This document shows, piece by piece, positions 8,524 to 17,780 of a stretch of DNA of 64,000 nt. Origin of the DNA: Cohnella lupini (GTDB taxonomy: Bacteria > Bacillota > Bacilli > Paenibacillales > Paenibacillaceae). Position 1 is the stretch's first letter. Each line of letters begins with the position of its first letter. The position numbers and the translations under genes are program-made. The notes under the pieces are model-generated. The model had not been told where the DNA came from. It did not search any database and worked only from the letters and a program-made list of their open reading frames with translations. Location: positions 1-64,000 of the forward strand of contig NZ_QRDY01000020.1 of NCBI RefSeq assembly GCF_003386205.1. Reading direction: 5' to 3'.

Positions 8524-8682
8524 ACGTTTACTGCCGTCCCAAGGAAGACGAAGCCGTTTTGTTTGTCTTTTACATATTCAACCTTTAAAAAGTAAACCTT
8601 AAGTCATAAAGTTCCCGCATTGTTCGATCGTTTCAACGTGCGGCATAATGAGATTACAACTTTCCGAGGGGGAAAAATAAAA

Positions 8683-10035
8683 ATGGCTAAAAAAATGAAA
8701 ACGGTTGGCATGGTACTGGCGGCAAGCGCTTTAACTCTAAGCTTGGCGGCATGCGGATCCAACAACGATAGCGGCAACAATGCTTCTCCATCCGGTTCGG
8801 CACCGGCTGCAAGCGAAGGCGGCGCGGCTGGCGGCGAGAACGTATCCATCACGTTCCAGAACATCTACCCGGATCCGACTACTCCGACTGCGAAAGCTTT
8901 GAAGCAATTGGTTCAAGAGTATCAAGACGCTCATCCGAACGTGAAGATCGAGTTGGATACGCTTAACACAGACAACCAGAAGCAAAAGCTAAAAACGCAA
9001 GCGGCGTCCAAACAAATTCCGGATATCACGATGGTTAACCCGGCTGCGCAAATGAAACCTTTCGTAGATGCCGGTTTGTTCGCCCCATTGAATGACGTTC
9101 TTGACAAAAACGGACTGAAAGACACTTACCAAGCGGGTTTGCTTGATAACTACAGCTTCGATGGCAACGTTTACGCCTTGCCTGACGGCAACAATATCGA
9201 AGTCGTTTTCTACAACAAAGAATTGTTCGAGCAAGCGGGTATCAGCAAGATTCCTACGACGTTCGACGAAATGCTCGAAGACGTAAAAGCGCTTAAAGCA
9301 AAAGGAATTACTCCGATCGCGATCGGAGAAAAGGATTCTTGGACGGGTTCGTTCCTATTCATGAATATCCTTCTTCGTACCAACGGCGGCCCAGGATTCT
9401 TGTCTGACGTCGTAAGCGGCAAGAAAACATTCGAAGATCCTGCGTTCATTACGGCAGTAGACAAATTCCAAGATCTCGTTCAAGCCGGCGCATTCCCGGA
9501 CGGCGCGACTTCTATCGACGCTACTGCGGGATCCAACCTATTCAAAACAGGTAAAGCCGCAATGTTCATCTTGGGAACATGGGAAACAGGCGCAATCGAT
9601 TCTTCTTCGGTCGGCAGCAAAGTCGGCGCGTTCCAATTCCCGACTGTTGACGGCAAAGGCGATCTGAACGAGTACATGCTTGCTCCGGGTACCGCTTTCG
9701 CGATTTCCGCTAACAGCAAGCACATCGATGTAGCCAAAGATTTCTTGAACTTCTACACGCTGAACCTGCCTAAAGTTCAATTCGAATTGAAGAATGCGGT
9801 AGGACAGCCTCAGAAGGTCGAAGGAGACCTTAAAGCAGCTGGGTATTCCGACCTTTCGATCGACGTCATGAACATGTTCCAAGGCGTTAAAGGCGGCGAC
9901 CTCGCGTTCGATAACACGATGGTTCCGGCTGTAGCCCAAGTTCACTTGAACAGCTTGCAAAACCTGTTCGTGCAAAAAGTGGAATCGTCTCAAGTAGCTA
10001 AAGAACACCAAGCTGCTTACGAAGCCAATAAATAA
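8683..10035 (+). CDS. sugar ABC transporter substrate-binding lipoprotein (family 1)
   Basis: A 450-residue extracellular solute-binding protein of the MalE/MsmE type. A lipoprotein signal ends at LAAC with the lipidated Cys at 24, followed by a Ser/Gly/Ala-rich linker and a two-lobe binding domain. The ATG at 8683 follows CCGAGGGGGAAA. It delivers an oligo- or monosaccharide to the two permeases downstream. No ATPase gene is present, as is usual for this importer class, which shares a common MsmX-type ATPase encoded elsewhere. Codon choice looks more biased than in neighbours, consistent with high expression. Confidence 0.9.
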   Translation: MAKKMKTVGMVLAASALTLSLAACGSNNDSGNNASPSGSAPAASEGGAAGGENVSITFQNIYPDPTTPTAKALKQLVQEYQDAHPNVKIELDTLNTDNQKQKLKTQAASKQIPDITMVNPAAQMKPFVDAGLFAPLNDVLDKNGLKDTYQAGLLDNYSFDGNVYALPDGNNIEVVFYNKELFEQAGISKIPTTFDEMLEDVKALKAKGITPIAIGEKDSWTGSFLFMNILLRTNGGPGFLSDVVSGKKTFEDPAFITAVDKFQDLVQAGAFPDGATSIDATAGSNLFKTGKAAMFILGTWETGAIDSSSVGSKVGAFQFPTVDGKGDLNEYMLAPGTAFAISANSKHIDVAKDFLNFYTLNLPKVQFELKNAVGQPQKVEGDLKAAGYSDLSIDVMNMFQGVKGGDLAFDNTMVPAVAQVHLNSLQNLFVQKVESSQVAKEHQAAYEANK

Positions 10036-10050
10036 TCCGCCAAACGGAAC

Positions 10051-10091
10051 GGATGCGAAGGAGCCGCGGAAACGCGTTTTCCTTCGCATCC
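10051..10091 (+). promoter_or_regulatory. intra-operon hairpin between binding-protein and permease genes
   Basis: GGATGCGAAGG (10051-10061) pairs perfectly with CCTTCGCATCC (10081-10091). Only scattered T follow, so read-through is likely. Such stems after the binding-protein gene usually keep its mRNA more abundant than the permease mRNA. Confidence 0.7.
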
Positions 10092-10132
10092 CGCTTTGGT
10101 TTTAGTGAAATCGATGAAGGAGGCGAAAAGCC

Positions 10133-11023
10133 TTGAACGTCCTAAAGGTTCCCGGTCGTACGATTGCCGTGTTTATATTGCCGGCTCTACTCCTGTACGT
10201 TTGTATTGTGTTCATTCCGATTATCGTGTCGTTCTATACCGGGACGCTCGAATGGGACGGAATCGGCGATTCGAAATTCGTCGGCTTGGATAACTTCAAG
10301 AGAATGTTTTTCGACGATCCCGTGTTCTGGCCATCCGTAAAAAGAACGCTGCTCTATGCCGTAGCGTCCATGATCGAAATTCCGATATGTCTATTCATGG
10401 CAATACTACTTAACCGGTACGTCCGCAAAGCGAATAAGTTCGTTTCGATTTATTTTACTCCCGTTATCCTTTCCGTGGTCATCTTGGGTCAATTGTGGAA
10501 AACGATCTACAACCCCGAATCCATGGGAGGCATGTTGAACGGCGTGTTAGTCTGGTTCGGGCTCGACAGTTGGACGCATAACTGGCTTACGGAACCGAAA
10601 TTCGCGATGTACAGCATTTACATCGTGTCGTTGTGGCAGTATTTTGGTTATCACCTTCTGATCCAGTTCACCGGGGTTCAGAATATTCCTTCCGAAATCT
10701 ATGAAGCGGCGCAGATCGACGGAGCGGAAGGGTTCAAAGCGGACCGTTACATTACGCTGCCCATGATCGTGCCCATCTTTAAAATATCGATCGTTCTCGC
10801 GTTTATCGGATCGTTGCAGGCATTCGATTTGGTTATGGTAATGACGGCGGGCGGTCCGGCTCATGCCACCGACGTTATCTCCACCCACATGTACAACAGC
10901 TCCTTCTTGTCCATGCAATATGGATACGGAAGCGCAATCGCATCGTTCTTGGTCGTTCTATGCTTGATCTTTACGGTACTGATCAATTTCGGATTAAACA
11001 AGCTCGAACGCAAATACAGCTAA
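10133..11023 (+). CDS. sugar ABC transporter permease (MalF/LacF-type)
   Basis: A 296-residue inner-membrane permease with about six transmembrane helices. The cytoplasmic EAA loop reads EIYEAAQIDGAEGFKADRYI, the site that docks the ATPase. It starts with TTG at 10133 after GAAGGAGGCG. It forms a heterodimer with the product of the next gene, which begins 17 bp after this stop. Confidence 0.9.
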   Translation: MNVLKVPGRTIAVFILPALLLYVCIVFIPIIVSFYTGTLEWDGIGDSKFVGLDNFKRMFFDDPVFWPSVKRTLLYAVASMIEIPICLFMAILLNRYVRKANKFVSIYFTPVILSVVILGQLWKTIYNPESMGGMLNGVLVWFGLDSWTHNWLTEPKFAMYSIYIVSLWQYFGYHLLIQFTGVQNIPSEIYEAAQIDGAEGFKADRYITLPMIVPIFKISIVLAFIGSLQAFDLVMVMTAGGPAHATDVISTHMYNSSFLSMQYGYGSAIASFLVVLCLIFTVLINFGLNKLERKYS

Positions 11024-11040
11024 GAGAGGGGATACGAACG

Positions 11041-11865
11041 ATGGTCAATCTTAAAAAGGGTCTCGCGTATCTCCTTATCGGAGCGTTATGCGTTACCCAG
11101 TTATATCCGTTATTGTGGCTTCTCACATACTCGCTCAAAACCAATGAGGAAATTCTCGACGGCAGCTTCTTCGCACTGCCGAAGACGCCGATCTGGACGA
11201 ATTACAGCGAGGCTTACAAATCGGGACATTACCTCCAGTATCTCGGTAACAGCGTATTCGTGACCACCATCACGATGGTTTGCGTTATTATTCTTAGCGC
11301 GATGGTCGCGTTCGCCATTACCCGGTTCCGTTTCAAATACGGCAACGTGGTCATGCTGATTTTCCTATTAGGCATGATGATTCCGATGCAAGCGACATTG
11401 CTGCCGCTGATGATTATTTTCAAGAACGTTAATATTCTCGATACTCATCTATCGCTGATTCTTCCGTATATCGCGTTCTCTACGCCGATCTCGGTATTTA
11501 TTCTCAGCGGGTTCATGCGCGCGATTCCGAAAGAAATCGAAGAATCGGCGGTTATTGACGGAGCCAGTATCTATCGTATCTTCCGTACGATCATCATTCC
11601 GATCTCGATCCCGCCGGTCATGACCGTGTGTATCCTCACTTTTATCACCATTTGGAACGAATATATCTTGGCAGCGACGTTCATCTCCACGGAGAAGCTG
11701 AAGACTTTGCCGTTCGGCGTATACTCCTTCGTCAGCCAATATTCGGTCAATTACGGGAATATCGGCGCCTTCCTTGTCATGGGCGCGGCCCCGGTTATTT
11801 TGATTTATTTCTTCCTTTCGGATAAAATCACGAAGGGTATGGTCGCGGGTGCAGTCAAAGGATAA
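11041..11865 (+). CDS. sugar ABC transporter permease (MalG-type)
   Basis: A 274-residue second permease with about six membrane helices and an EAA loop EIEESAVIDGASIYRIFRT. The ATG at 11041 follows GAGAGGGGATACG; a longer in-frame start lies inside the previous gene and is not favoured. Its C-terminal SDKITKGMVAGAVKG is typical of carbohydrate permeases. The YesM-type kinase gene follows after 35 bp, so the importer and its sensor are probably co-transcribed. Confidence 0.9.
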   Translation: MVNLKKGLAYLLIGALCVTQLYPLLWLLTYSLKTNEEILDGSFFALPKTPIWTNYSEAYKSGHYLQYLGNSVFVTTITMVCVIILSAMVAFAITRFRFKYGNVVMLIFLLGMMIPMQATLLPLMIIFKNVNILDTHLSLILPYIAFSTPISVFILSGFMRAIPKEIEESAVIDGASIYRIFRTIIIPISIPPVMTVCILTFITIWNEYILAATFISTEKLKTLPFGVYSFVSQYSVNYGNIGAFLVMGAAPVILIYFFLSDKITKGMVAGAVKG

Positions 11866-11900
11866 ACCCGTTCCTCGCGTCCACCGGATGGGGGCATGTC

Positions 11901-13709
11901 GTGCGTAGGGGTTTCTTCAATACGATTCAATCCAGGTTGTTCTTGCTCTTTCTCGTGAGCATGACTTTAATACTCGTTACGGTAAGCTTGCTGTTCTACG
12001 ACCGATCGTCGGAGGATTACCAGAATAAAGTATCCGATTTGTCCAAGAAGAACAGCTCGCAAACCGTCGCTTTATTCGATCTATTGCTGAAGGGTTACGA
12101 CAGCTTGTCGAAATCGCTTAGCAATAATATGGACGTCGTCAGGATTCTTTCGCAGAAAGAAACGAGTCCGGCCGTCGACTACTTTAACGAGCGCTCGATT
12201 ACCAACGTAATCGGCGCTATTTACTATTCCAGGGATGACTTAATGGGGATACATGTTATATCATTCGGTGGGAAGGTCGTCAGCTTCGGAGATTATGCTA
12301 ACGTTGTGGATACGATGTACCGCGACGCCGATTGGTTCAAGGAGATTCAGGATTCGTCCGGGCGGATGGAGTGGTTGGGAGTATTCCCGCAATCCGTTAT
12401 CGACACGTCTCTTAAGAAGCAGGTATTTGCTTTCGGTCGCTTAATTTACGACTTGGATCAGTATAAGCCGATTGGAATCGTTCTCGTCGAGGCAAAACCG
12501 CAGCTTATTCTCTCCGCGATGGACAACCTCAAGCTAGGGCCGCATGGCGATGCCTATATTTTTACGGAATCGGACAAGGTCATCGCTTCTTCATCGGATG
12601 CACCTCTATTAACGGAGGAAAGCAGGGCCGCCATTGCGGCAAGCGGAGAAGGCGTTTATAGCAGCGGCGACGAGTTGATCGTGACGTCCAAGATCACCGT
12701 CGCGGACTGGACGATCGCGAGTAAAACTCCAGTGGCCGATCTGAACGTGGAGCTAGTTCGCACTAAGAGATACTTGGTAGTTGTGTTCGCCATACTCGTC
12801 TTTATTTCAATCCTCATCGCCATCTGGGGCTCTCGAACGCTCTCTTTCCCGCTTAAGCGCGTCATCCGCGAGATGAGGAAGGTGGAGGCGGGGGATTTCG
12901 ACCGCGTGCTTAGCATTCATTCTTACCGCGAGATCGACCAATTGGTCGTTTCGTTTAACCATATGGTTTGGCGAATCGCCGGGCTGATCGAGCAAGTGAA
13001 GATTTCGTCAGTCAGCGAGAAGAACGCCGAGATTCAAGCGTTGCAATCGCAGGTTAACCCTCATTTTCTATACAACACGCTGGACATGATCTATTGGCTC
13101 TTGGACGAGAAGGGGAACGACAAGCTGGCGGACGTTGTGCTTTCCTTGTCGCATATGTTCCGATATAGCAGTCACTGGGAGAATGAGGCGACGATCGGAC
13201 AGGAAGTCGAGCAGATCCGTCACTATTTGACCATCATCGAGACGAGGCTGGAGGGCAGGCTCGCCGTTGACATCGACATCGACGAGAGATGGCTGGATTT
13301 CCGCGTACCCAAGATGACGCTACAGCCCGTCATCGAGAATGCTGTCAAGCATGGCTTGGAGCCGGTGGGAAGCCAGGGGAAACTGGGAGTTAGCGCGATT
13401 CAAGAAGGCGATAGCCTGACGATTACCGTATCGGACAACGGAATCGGCATGAACGAGAATCAACTGGCCGAGCTTAGAAAATCGCTTGAGATCCCGCGGA
13501 CATCCGAGAGGGGCGGGGACACCCTGGAGCTTGTTACGCATCGGGAGGGCGGAATCGGGATGACTAATTTACAACGAAGGCTAAGGCTTATGTTTGGGGA
13601 AAACTATGGGATAACAGTGGAAAGCGCGCCGCTTAAAGGAACTAGCGTCCGAATTCGGTTGCAGCTTCCCGAGAAAGTCGAGGTTCGGAATGAATATACT
13701 GGTAGCTGA
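11901..13709 (+). CDS. sensor histidine kinase (YesM/LytS-type)
   Basis: A 602-residue membrane sensor. TM1 spans about residues 13-33, an extracellular dCache-like domain about 38-290, and TM2 about 292-312. A HAMP linker follows, then the His_kinase domain with the phospho-acceptor in VNPHFLYNTLD and an HATPase_c domain (ENAVKHG, SDNGIGM). The GTG start is at 11901. It presumably senses the imported sugar, directly or through the binding protein, and phosphorylates the response regulator whose gene overlaps it by 20 bp. Confidence 0.9.
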   Translation: MRRGFFNTIQSRLFLLFLVSMTLILVTVSLLFYDRSSEDYQNKVSDLSKKNSSQTVALFDLLLKGYDSLSKSLSNNMDVVRILSQKETSPAVDYFNERSITNVIGAIYYSRDDLMGIHVISFGGKVVSFGDYANVVDTMYRDADWFKEIQDSSGRMEWLGVFPQSVIDTSLKKQVFAFGRLIYDLDQYKPIGIVLVEAKPQLILSAMDNLKLGPHGDAYIFTESDKVIASSSDAPLLTEESRAAIAASGEGVYSSGDELIVTSKITVADWTIASKTPVADLNVELVRTKRYLVVVFAILVFISILIAIWGSRTLSFPLKRVIREMRKVEAGDFDRVLSIHSYREIDQLVVSFNHMVWRIAGLIEQVKISSVSEKNAEIQALQSQVNPHFLYNTLDMIYWLLDEKGNDKLADVVLSLSHMFRYSSHWENEATIGQEVEQIRHYLTIIETRLEGRLAVDIDIDERWLDFRVPKMTLQPVIENAVKHGLEPVGSQGKLGVSAIQEGDSLTITVSDNGIGMNENQLAELRKSLEIPRTSERGGDTLELVTHREGGIGMTNLQRRLRLMFGENYGITVESAPLKGTSVRIRLQLPEKVEVRNEYTGS

Positions 13710-14853
13710 CGATGAGAACGTAATACGAGAAGGCGTGCAACGGACGCTCTTGGCGAATTTTCCGGATTTCCGGGTGGAATTGGCGGCGGATGCGTCGGGG
13801 GCGGCCGACGTGATGGATAGAGTGGCTATCGATATCGTCCTTACGGATATTTTGATGCCGGGCATGGACGGTTTGGAATTCATGCAGATTTCCCGCAGGA
13901 AATATCCGAACGCCAAATGGGTGGTCATCTCCGCCCACTCCGAGTTCTCTTACGCCCAGAAAGCCATTCAGCTTGGCGCGAGGGATTATTTATTGAAGCC
14001 GATCGGCAAGCCGAGGCTGACGGAGTTGATCGAGACGCTTTCGGCGGAAATTATACACGAGCGAGAGGCGACTAACGAAGAGGCGCTTCTTCGCAATGGA
14101 TTGAAATACTTGCGGGAAGCCGTGTTCCAGAGACTTGCTTCGGGGTTGGATATCGGGAACTTGGACTTGCGATCGTTCACCAGTCGGCACCCCTCCTACT
14201 ATCTGATTCATGTGGCTTTGGACGCGGGGACGAAGAACGTTCACCTTGAGCATTTTATCATCGAGAACGTGTTCGGGGAGCTCATCGATACCTACGGAGA
14301 CGGCTTCGTCGTCAGCTTCGACCGCCAAAGCTTGCTCGGGTTTATAAGCGTTGGAGACGAAGCGGAGCTCGGAAAGCTGTTGTCGGAGCTCCGTACCCAT
14401 CTCAAGCATTATCTGAAGGTTCCGTTTCAGGTGCTGCAGTCCGGCTTGCTGGAGGAAATTAAGGCCGTTCCCCAAGTGGTGGCGCAATTCAGGCAACAGT
14501 CGGCCTCGGGTAAGTTCGAAGCCTTGGAGAGCGGAGGAGACAAGGCGATCGACATTGCCTTGCAGTACATACAAGCCCATTATAACGAAGAGCTTTCCCT
14601 GGAGAAGGTCGCGGCGATCGTATTTCTTAACCCCGTCTATTTCAGCCAGCTTTTCAAGCAGAAAACGGGACACGGATACAAGGATTACGTCATTTCCTTA
14701 AGGCTTGAGCAAGCCAAGAAGCTTCTCGGCGATTCGAAGCTTAAGCTGTCGGACATCGCCGAGCGAATCGGTTATCAGGACGTTCGGCATTTCACGCAGG
14801 TGTTCCGCAAGAAGTACGAGATGACGCCGACCGAATACCGTAACGGAAAATGA
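13690..14853 (+). CDS. response regulator with AraC-type DNA-binding domain (YesN-type)
   Basis: A 387-residue protein. The N-terminal receiver domain (about 1-120) has the acidic pocket near residues 9-10 and the phospho-acceptor Asp in DILMPGMDG. A middle region without a clear family follows, then a C-terminal AraC-type double helix-turn-helix (about 290-385, ending IGYQDVRHFTQVFRKKYEMTPTEYR). It partners the overlapping kinase gene and most likely activates the sugar importer upstream. Confidence 0.92.
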   Translation: MNILVADDENVIREGVQRTLLANFPDFRVELAADASGAADVMDRVAIDIVLTDILMPGMDGLEFMQISRRKYPNAKWVVISAHSEFSYAQKAIQLGARDYLLKPIGKPRLTELIETLSAEIIHEREATNEEALLRNGLKYLREAVFQRLASGLDIGNLDLRSFTSRHPSYYLIHVALDAGTKNVHLEHFIIENVFGELIDTYGDGFVVSFDRQSLLGFISVGDEAELGKLLSELRTHLKHYLKVPFQVLQSGLLEEIKAVPQVVAQFRQQSASGKFEALESGGDKAIDIALQYIQAHYNEELSLEKVAAIVFLNPVYFSQLFKQKTGHGYKDYVISLRLEQAKKLLGDSKLKLSDIAERIGYQDVRHFTQVFRKKYEMTPTEYRNGK

Positions 14854-14896
14854 CGAGCGATGAATAGGGATATGGCTATGGCTATTACTAGCGCGG

Positions 14897-15655
14897 CTAA
14901 GCGAGCTCCAGAATGACGGGACAATGGTCGCTTCCCTTGATGTGGCAATCGATCTTAGCGTCCGTAATGGAGGGAGCAAGCCGGGCGGATGCGAGAAAAT
15001 AATCGATTCTCCATCCGACGTTCCGATCTCTTACGCCAGGCATATTGGACCACCAGGAATAGACGTCCGCCCGGTCGGGGTACAGGTGGCGGAAAGTATC
15101 GATGAATCCCGCGTCCAGGAGCCGAGTCATCTTCTCCCGCTCTTCGTCGGTAAAGCCAGATGCGCCGCGGTTGCCTTTGGCGTTCTTGATGTCGATCTCC
15201 TGATGGGCGACATTAAGGTCGCCGCATACGATAACGGGCTTAAGCTTGTCCAGTTCCTGCAGGTAGGTACGGAACCGATCCTCCCACTCCAGTCTGTATT
15301 CCAGCCTGGATAAGTCTCTCTTGGCATTCGGCGTATAAACCGTGACTAGGTAAAAATCGTCGAATTCGAGCGTCAGCACGCGACCTTCCGGTTCATGATC
15401 CTCCTCGATTCCGTAACGTACCGTCAACGGCTTGATCCGGGTGATAACCGCCGTGCCGGAGTAACCTTTCTTTACCGCGTAATTCCAGAACTGCACATAC
15501 TCCTCGCCGTATTCCAGGCTGATTTGCCCCTCTTGGAGCTTCGTTTCCTGAACGCAGAAAATATCGGCGTCCGTTTCCTTGAAATAGTCGTTAAAGCCTT
15601 TATTGACGCACGATCTTAACCCGTTTACGTTCCAGGATACCAGTCTCATCGGCAT
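14897..15655 (-). CDS. exodeoxyribonuclease III / AP endonuclease
   Basis: A 252-residue ExoIII/ExoA-family enzyme of base-excision repair that cuts DNA 5' of abasic sites and degrades 3' ends. Visible motifs are LVSWNVNGLRS, VQETKLQEG with the metal-binding Glu, GDLNVAHQEIDI, and the C-terminal SDHCPV with the catalytic Asp-His. Two ATGs lie 6 bp apart after TAAGGAG (15655 and 15649); the second has better spacing and gives MRLVSWNVNG. The gene is monocistronic. Confidence 0.92.
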   Translation of the reverse strand: MPMRLVSWNVNGLRSCVNKGFNDYFKETDADIFCVQETKLQEGQISLEYGEEYVQFWNYAVKKGYSGTAVITRIKPLTVRYGIEEDHEPEGRVLTLEFDDFYLVTVYTPNAKRDLSRLEYRLEWEDRFRTYLQELDKLKPVIVCGDLNVAHQEIDIKNAKGNRGASGFTDEEREKMTRLLDAGFIDTFRHLYPDRADVYSWWSNMPGVRDRNVGWRIDYFLASARLAPSITDAKIDCHIKGSDHCPVILELA

Positions 15656-15814
15656 GTATCTCCTTACCGCTTGTTTTTTTACTAGTGTAACATATAGCAA
15701 GTAGGCTTGTGCTCACGCCGACTCCTATGATACGGAACGGGATGACCTTGCTTGGGAGCTTCAGTCGCGATATGCTAAGTGTATCTTCTACTACGATTAA
15801 TAGGAATAGATAAG

Positions 15815-16591
15815 ATGACAATAGGATTTTTCGATTCGGGTATCGGCGGGCTGACCGTACTGGAGGAATCCCTCCGGAGGCTTCCCGCGCAGGACTACCT
15901 TTACATGGCGGACACTCTCCACGTTCCTTACGGTACGAAGGAGCAGGATGAAGTAAGATCATACATTCTAGATGCCATGGAACGCATGATGGGCGAGGGC
16001 ATCGAAGCATTGGTCGTCGCTTGCAACACGGCTACGAGCATCGCGGTTAGCGAGCTTAGGGAGCTATACTCCTTGCCGATCGTCGGCATGGAGCCGGCCG
16101 TGAAGCCGGCCGTGGAGATGAATCGCGCAACGGGTAAAAGAGTGCTCGTATTCGCCACGCCGCTAACCTTGCGACAAGAAAAGTATTACGCGCTCGTATC
16201 GCGCGTGGACGAAGGCGGCATCGTCGATTCGCTTCCTCTGCCCGAGCTCGTCCGATATTGCGAGGAGCTGCAGTTCGATAGGCGCGTGCTGGGTGAGTAT
16301 TTTCGGGAGAAGCTGGCCGGATACGACTTGAACGATTATGGAATCATCGTGCTGGGATGCACGCATTATCCTTTCTACACGAGCATTTTGCGGGATATCC
16401 TACCGCCGCACATCCAGATCGTTAACGGGAACGCCGGGACCGTGAGGCGACTAGCCGCGTTGCTAAGCCGATACGGAGTGGCGGTGGGTAGGGGCAGCGG
16501 AAACGTCCGCTTCATGTGCACGGGCGACGAGCCCGAGTACATCGACAAAATGCGGAGTGCTCTGGAGTTCCTGCGCCGGGACGAAGTGTGA
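15815..16591 (+). CDS. murI: glutamate racemase
   Basis: A 258-residue cofactor-independent Asp/Glu racemase making D-glutamate for peptidoglycan. The N-terminal IGFFDSGIGGLTVL is diagnostic. The two catalytic cysteines are Cys70 in VACNTATS and Cys182 in GCTHYPF. The ATG at 15815 follows AGGAATAGATAAG. The gene is monocistronic and diverges from the exonuclease gene. Its 3' side opens directly into repeat array C. Confidence 0.95.
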   Translation: MTIGFFDSGIGGLTVLEESLRRLPAQDYLYMADTLHVPYGTKEQDEVRSYILDAMERMMGEGIEALVVACNTATSIAVSELRELYSLPIVGMEPAVKPAVEMNRATGKRVLVFATPLTLRQEKYYALVSRVDEGGIVDSLPLPELVRYCEELQFDRRVLGEYFREKLAGYDLNDYGIIVLGCTHYPFYTSILRDILPPHIQIVNGNAGTVRRLAALLSRYGVAVGRGSGNVRFMCTGDEPEYIDKMRSALEFLRRDEV

Positions 16592-16607
16592 TTGGATAAG
16601 TTGTTGC

Positions 16608-17180
16608 TAATTAGTTTGGGGGCAAATAGTATCGCGTGTGGCGCGCTTATTTTGGTAAGTGGAGCGACTTTGGGTAAATAGCACCGCGAGGCGTGCTTAT
16701 TTTGCTAAGTGGAGCCACTTTGAAGCAAATAGCACCGCGAGGCACGCTTATTTTGGTAAGTGGAGCGACTTTGAAGCAAATAGCACCGCGAGGCGAGCCT
16801 ATTTTGGTAAGTGGAGCGACTTTGAGGCAAATAGAACCGCGAGGCGCGCTTATTTTGGTAAGTGGAGCGGCTTTGGGTCAAATAGCACCGCGAGGCGCGC
16901 TTATTTTGCTAAGTGGAGCGACTTTGGGTCAAATAGCACCGCGAGGCACGCTTATTTTGGTAAGTGGAGCGACTTTGAAGCAAATAGCACCGCGAGGCGC
17001 GCTTATTTAGGTAAGTGGAGCGACTTTGGGTCAAATAGCACCGCGAGGCGAGCCTATTTTGCTAAGTGGAGCGACTTTGAAGCAAATAGTACCGCGAGGC
17101 GCGTCTATTTTCCTGCGCGGAGCGACTTTGAAGCAAATAGCAATGCGCCGGCGGGAGGTACTACTTAGTTGGCTAACTGG
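16608..17180 (+). repeat. 51-bp tandem repeat array C (about 10 units plus edges)
   Basis: The TAAGTGG core recurs at 16656, 16706, 16757, 16808, 16859, 16910, 16961, 17012, 17063 and (decayed) 17114. All steps are 51 bp except one of 50. Degenerate copies flank at 16608 and 17174. The unit reads AATAGCACCGCGAGGCGCGC then TTATTTTGGTAAGTGG then AGCGACTTTGAAGCA. Because 51 is a multiple of 3, several reading frames stay open through it, but they encode only the repeat. It begins 16 bp after the murI stop. Confidence 0.92.
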
Positions 17181-17210
17181 AGTAGTCCCGGGTAAGGTCC
17201 CTACCTTTCC

Positions 17211-17420
17211 AATAGCGATGTTTTTCACTGTATTAGTGAATAAATTTCAAGTTGTAAGAGGAATAAGGATGGTTTTCATTACTATTGATCTAATTTTGTT
17301 CTACTATTCTCAAAAATTCGATCCATAGCGATATTCTTCATCCTACTTTGATTCCAAAATGGTTCAGTCGCTTGAATAGTGATGATTACAATTCTATTTT
17401 CCTCGATTCGCTCCTATGGG
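17211..17420 (+). repeat. AT-rich 51/62/51-bp element, copy 1
   Basis: Starts of the motif AATAGYGATG lie at 17211, 17262, 17324 and 17375, giving steps of 51, 62 and 51 bp. Each is followed by T/C-rich sequence ending near CTACTTTGAT. A related copy with almost the same step pattern is at 48173-48388. It lies directly between array C and its remnants. I see no gene in 16592-17780. Confidence 0.75.
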
Positions 17421-17438
17421 TAGCATTGATTCCCTCTT

Positions 17439-17560
17439 GGAGCGACTTTTAGTCAAATAGCACCGCGAGGTGAGCCTATGTTCCCTCTAGGAGCGACTTT
17501 GGGGCAAGTAGTAACCGCGAGGCGCGTCTATTTTGCTACATGGAGCGACTTTGAGGAAAA
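17439..17560 (+). repeat. remnant units of array C
   Basis: GGAGCGACTTT recurs at 17439, 17490 and 17542 (steps of 51 and 52 bp), with the same CCGCGAGG core as array C. These copies are separated from the main array by the AT-rich element. Confidence 0.8.
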
Positions 17561-17613
17561 TAGTACTGAAGTATACTATTTAACGTGATGAAATTTAAGA
17601 TGTTTTTTATTAC

Positions 17614-17652
17614 AAATAAGGCCGGGTACCCTAAGGGCGCCCGGCCTTATTT
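17614..17652. terminator. strong hairpin / probable terminator
   Basis: AAATAAGGCCGGG (17614-17626) pairs perfectly with CCCGGCCTTATTT (17640-17652) around 13 bases. It lies between the repeat block and the minus-strand operon that ends at 17781, and probably terminates the latter. Confidence 0.7.
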
Positions 17653-17780
17653 ACCATTCGCTCATAATAATAGCAGTCTGTCTAAGCCGATAGCGCTAGG
17701 ATGTACGAATCGATGATTCTTTCGAGGCTATCGTGAGCATCGGATCGCATGGCTTGACGCCCACTCTGGCTCGATTGGAA

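Noticed and set aside
8620-8682. Upstream start for the sugar-binding lipoprotein
   Set aside because: It would bury the signal peptide behind 21 residues; the ATG at 8683 gives a regular lipoprotein signal.
16659-17328. Overlapping open frames of 100-169 codons through array C, looking like a repetitive KWSDFEANSTARRAYF-type protein
   Set aside because: They exist because the 51-bp unit is a multiple of three. No ribosome-binding site, and two frames are equally open.
17211-17420. An insertion sequence or MITE
   Set aside because: No terminal inverted repeats or target-site duplication that I can see; the internal 51/62/51 pattern fits a repeat element better, though mobility is not excluded.
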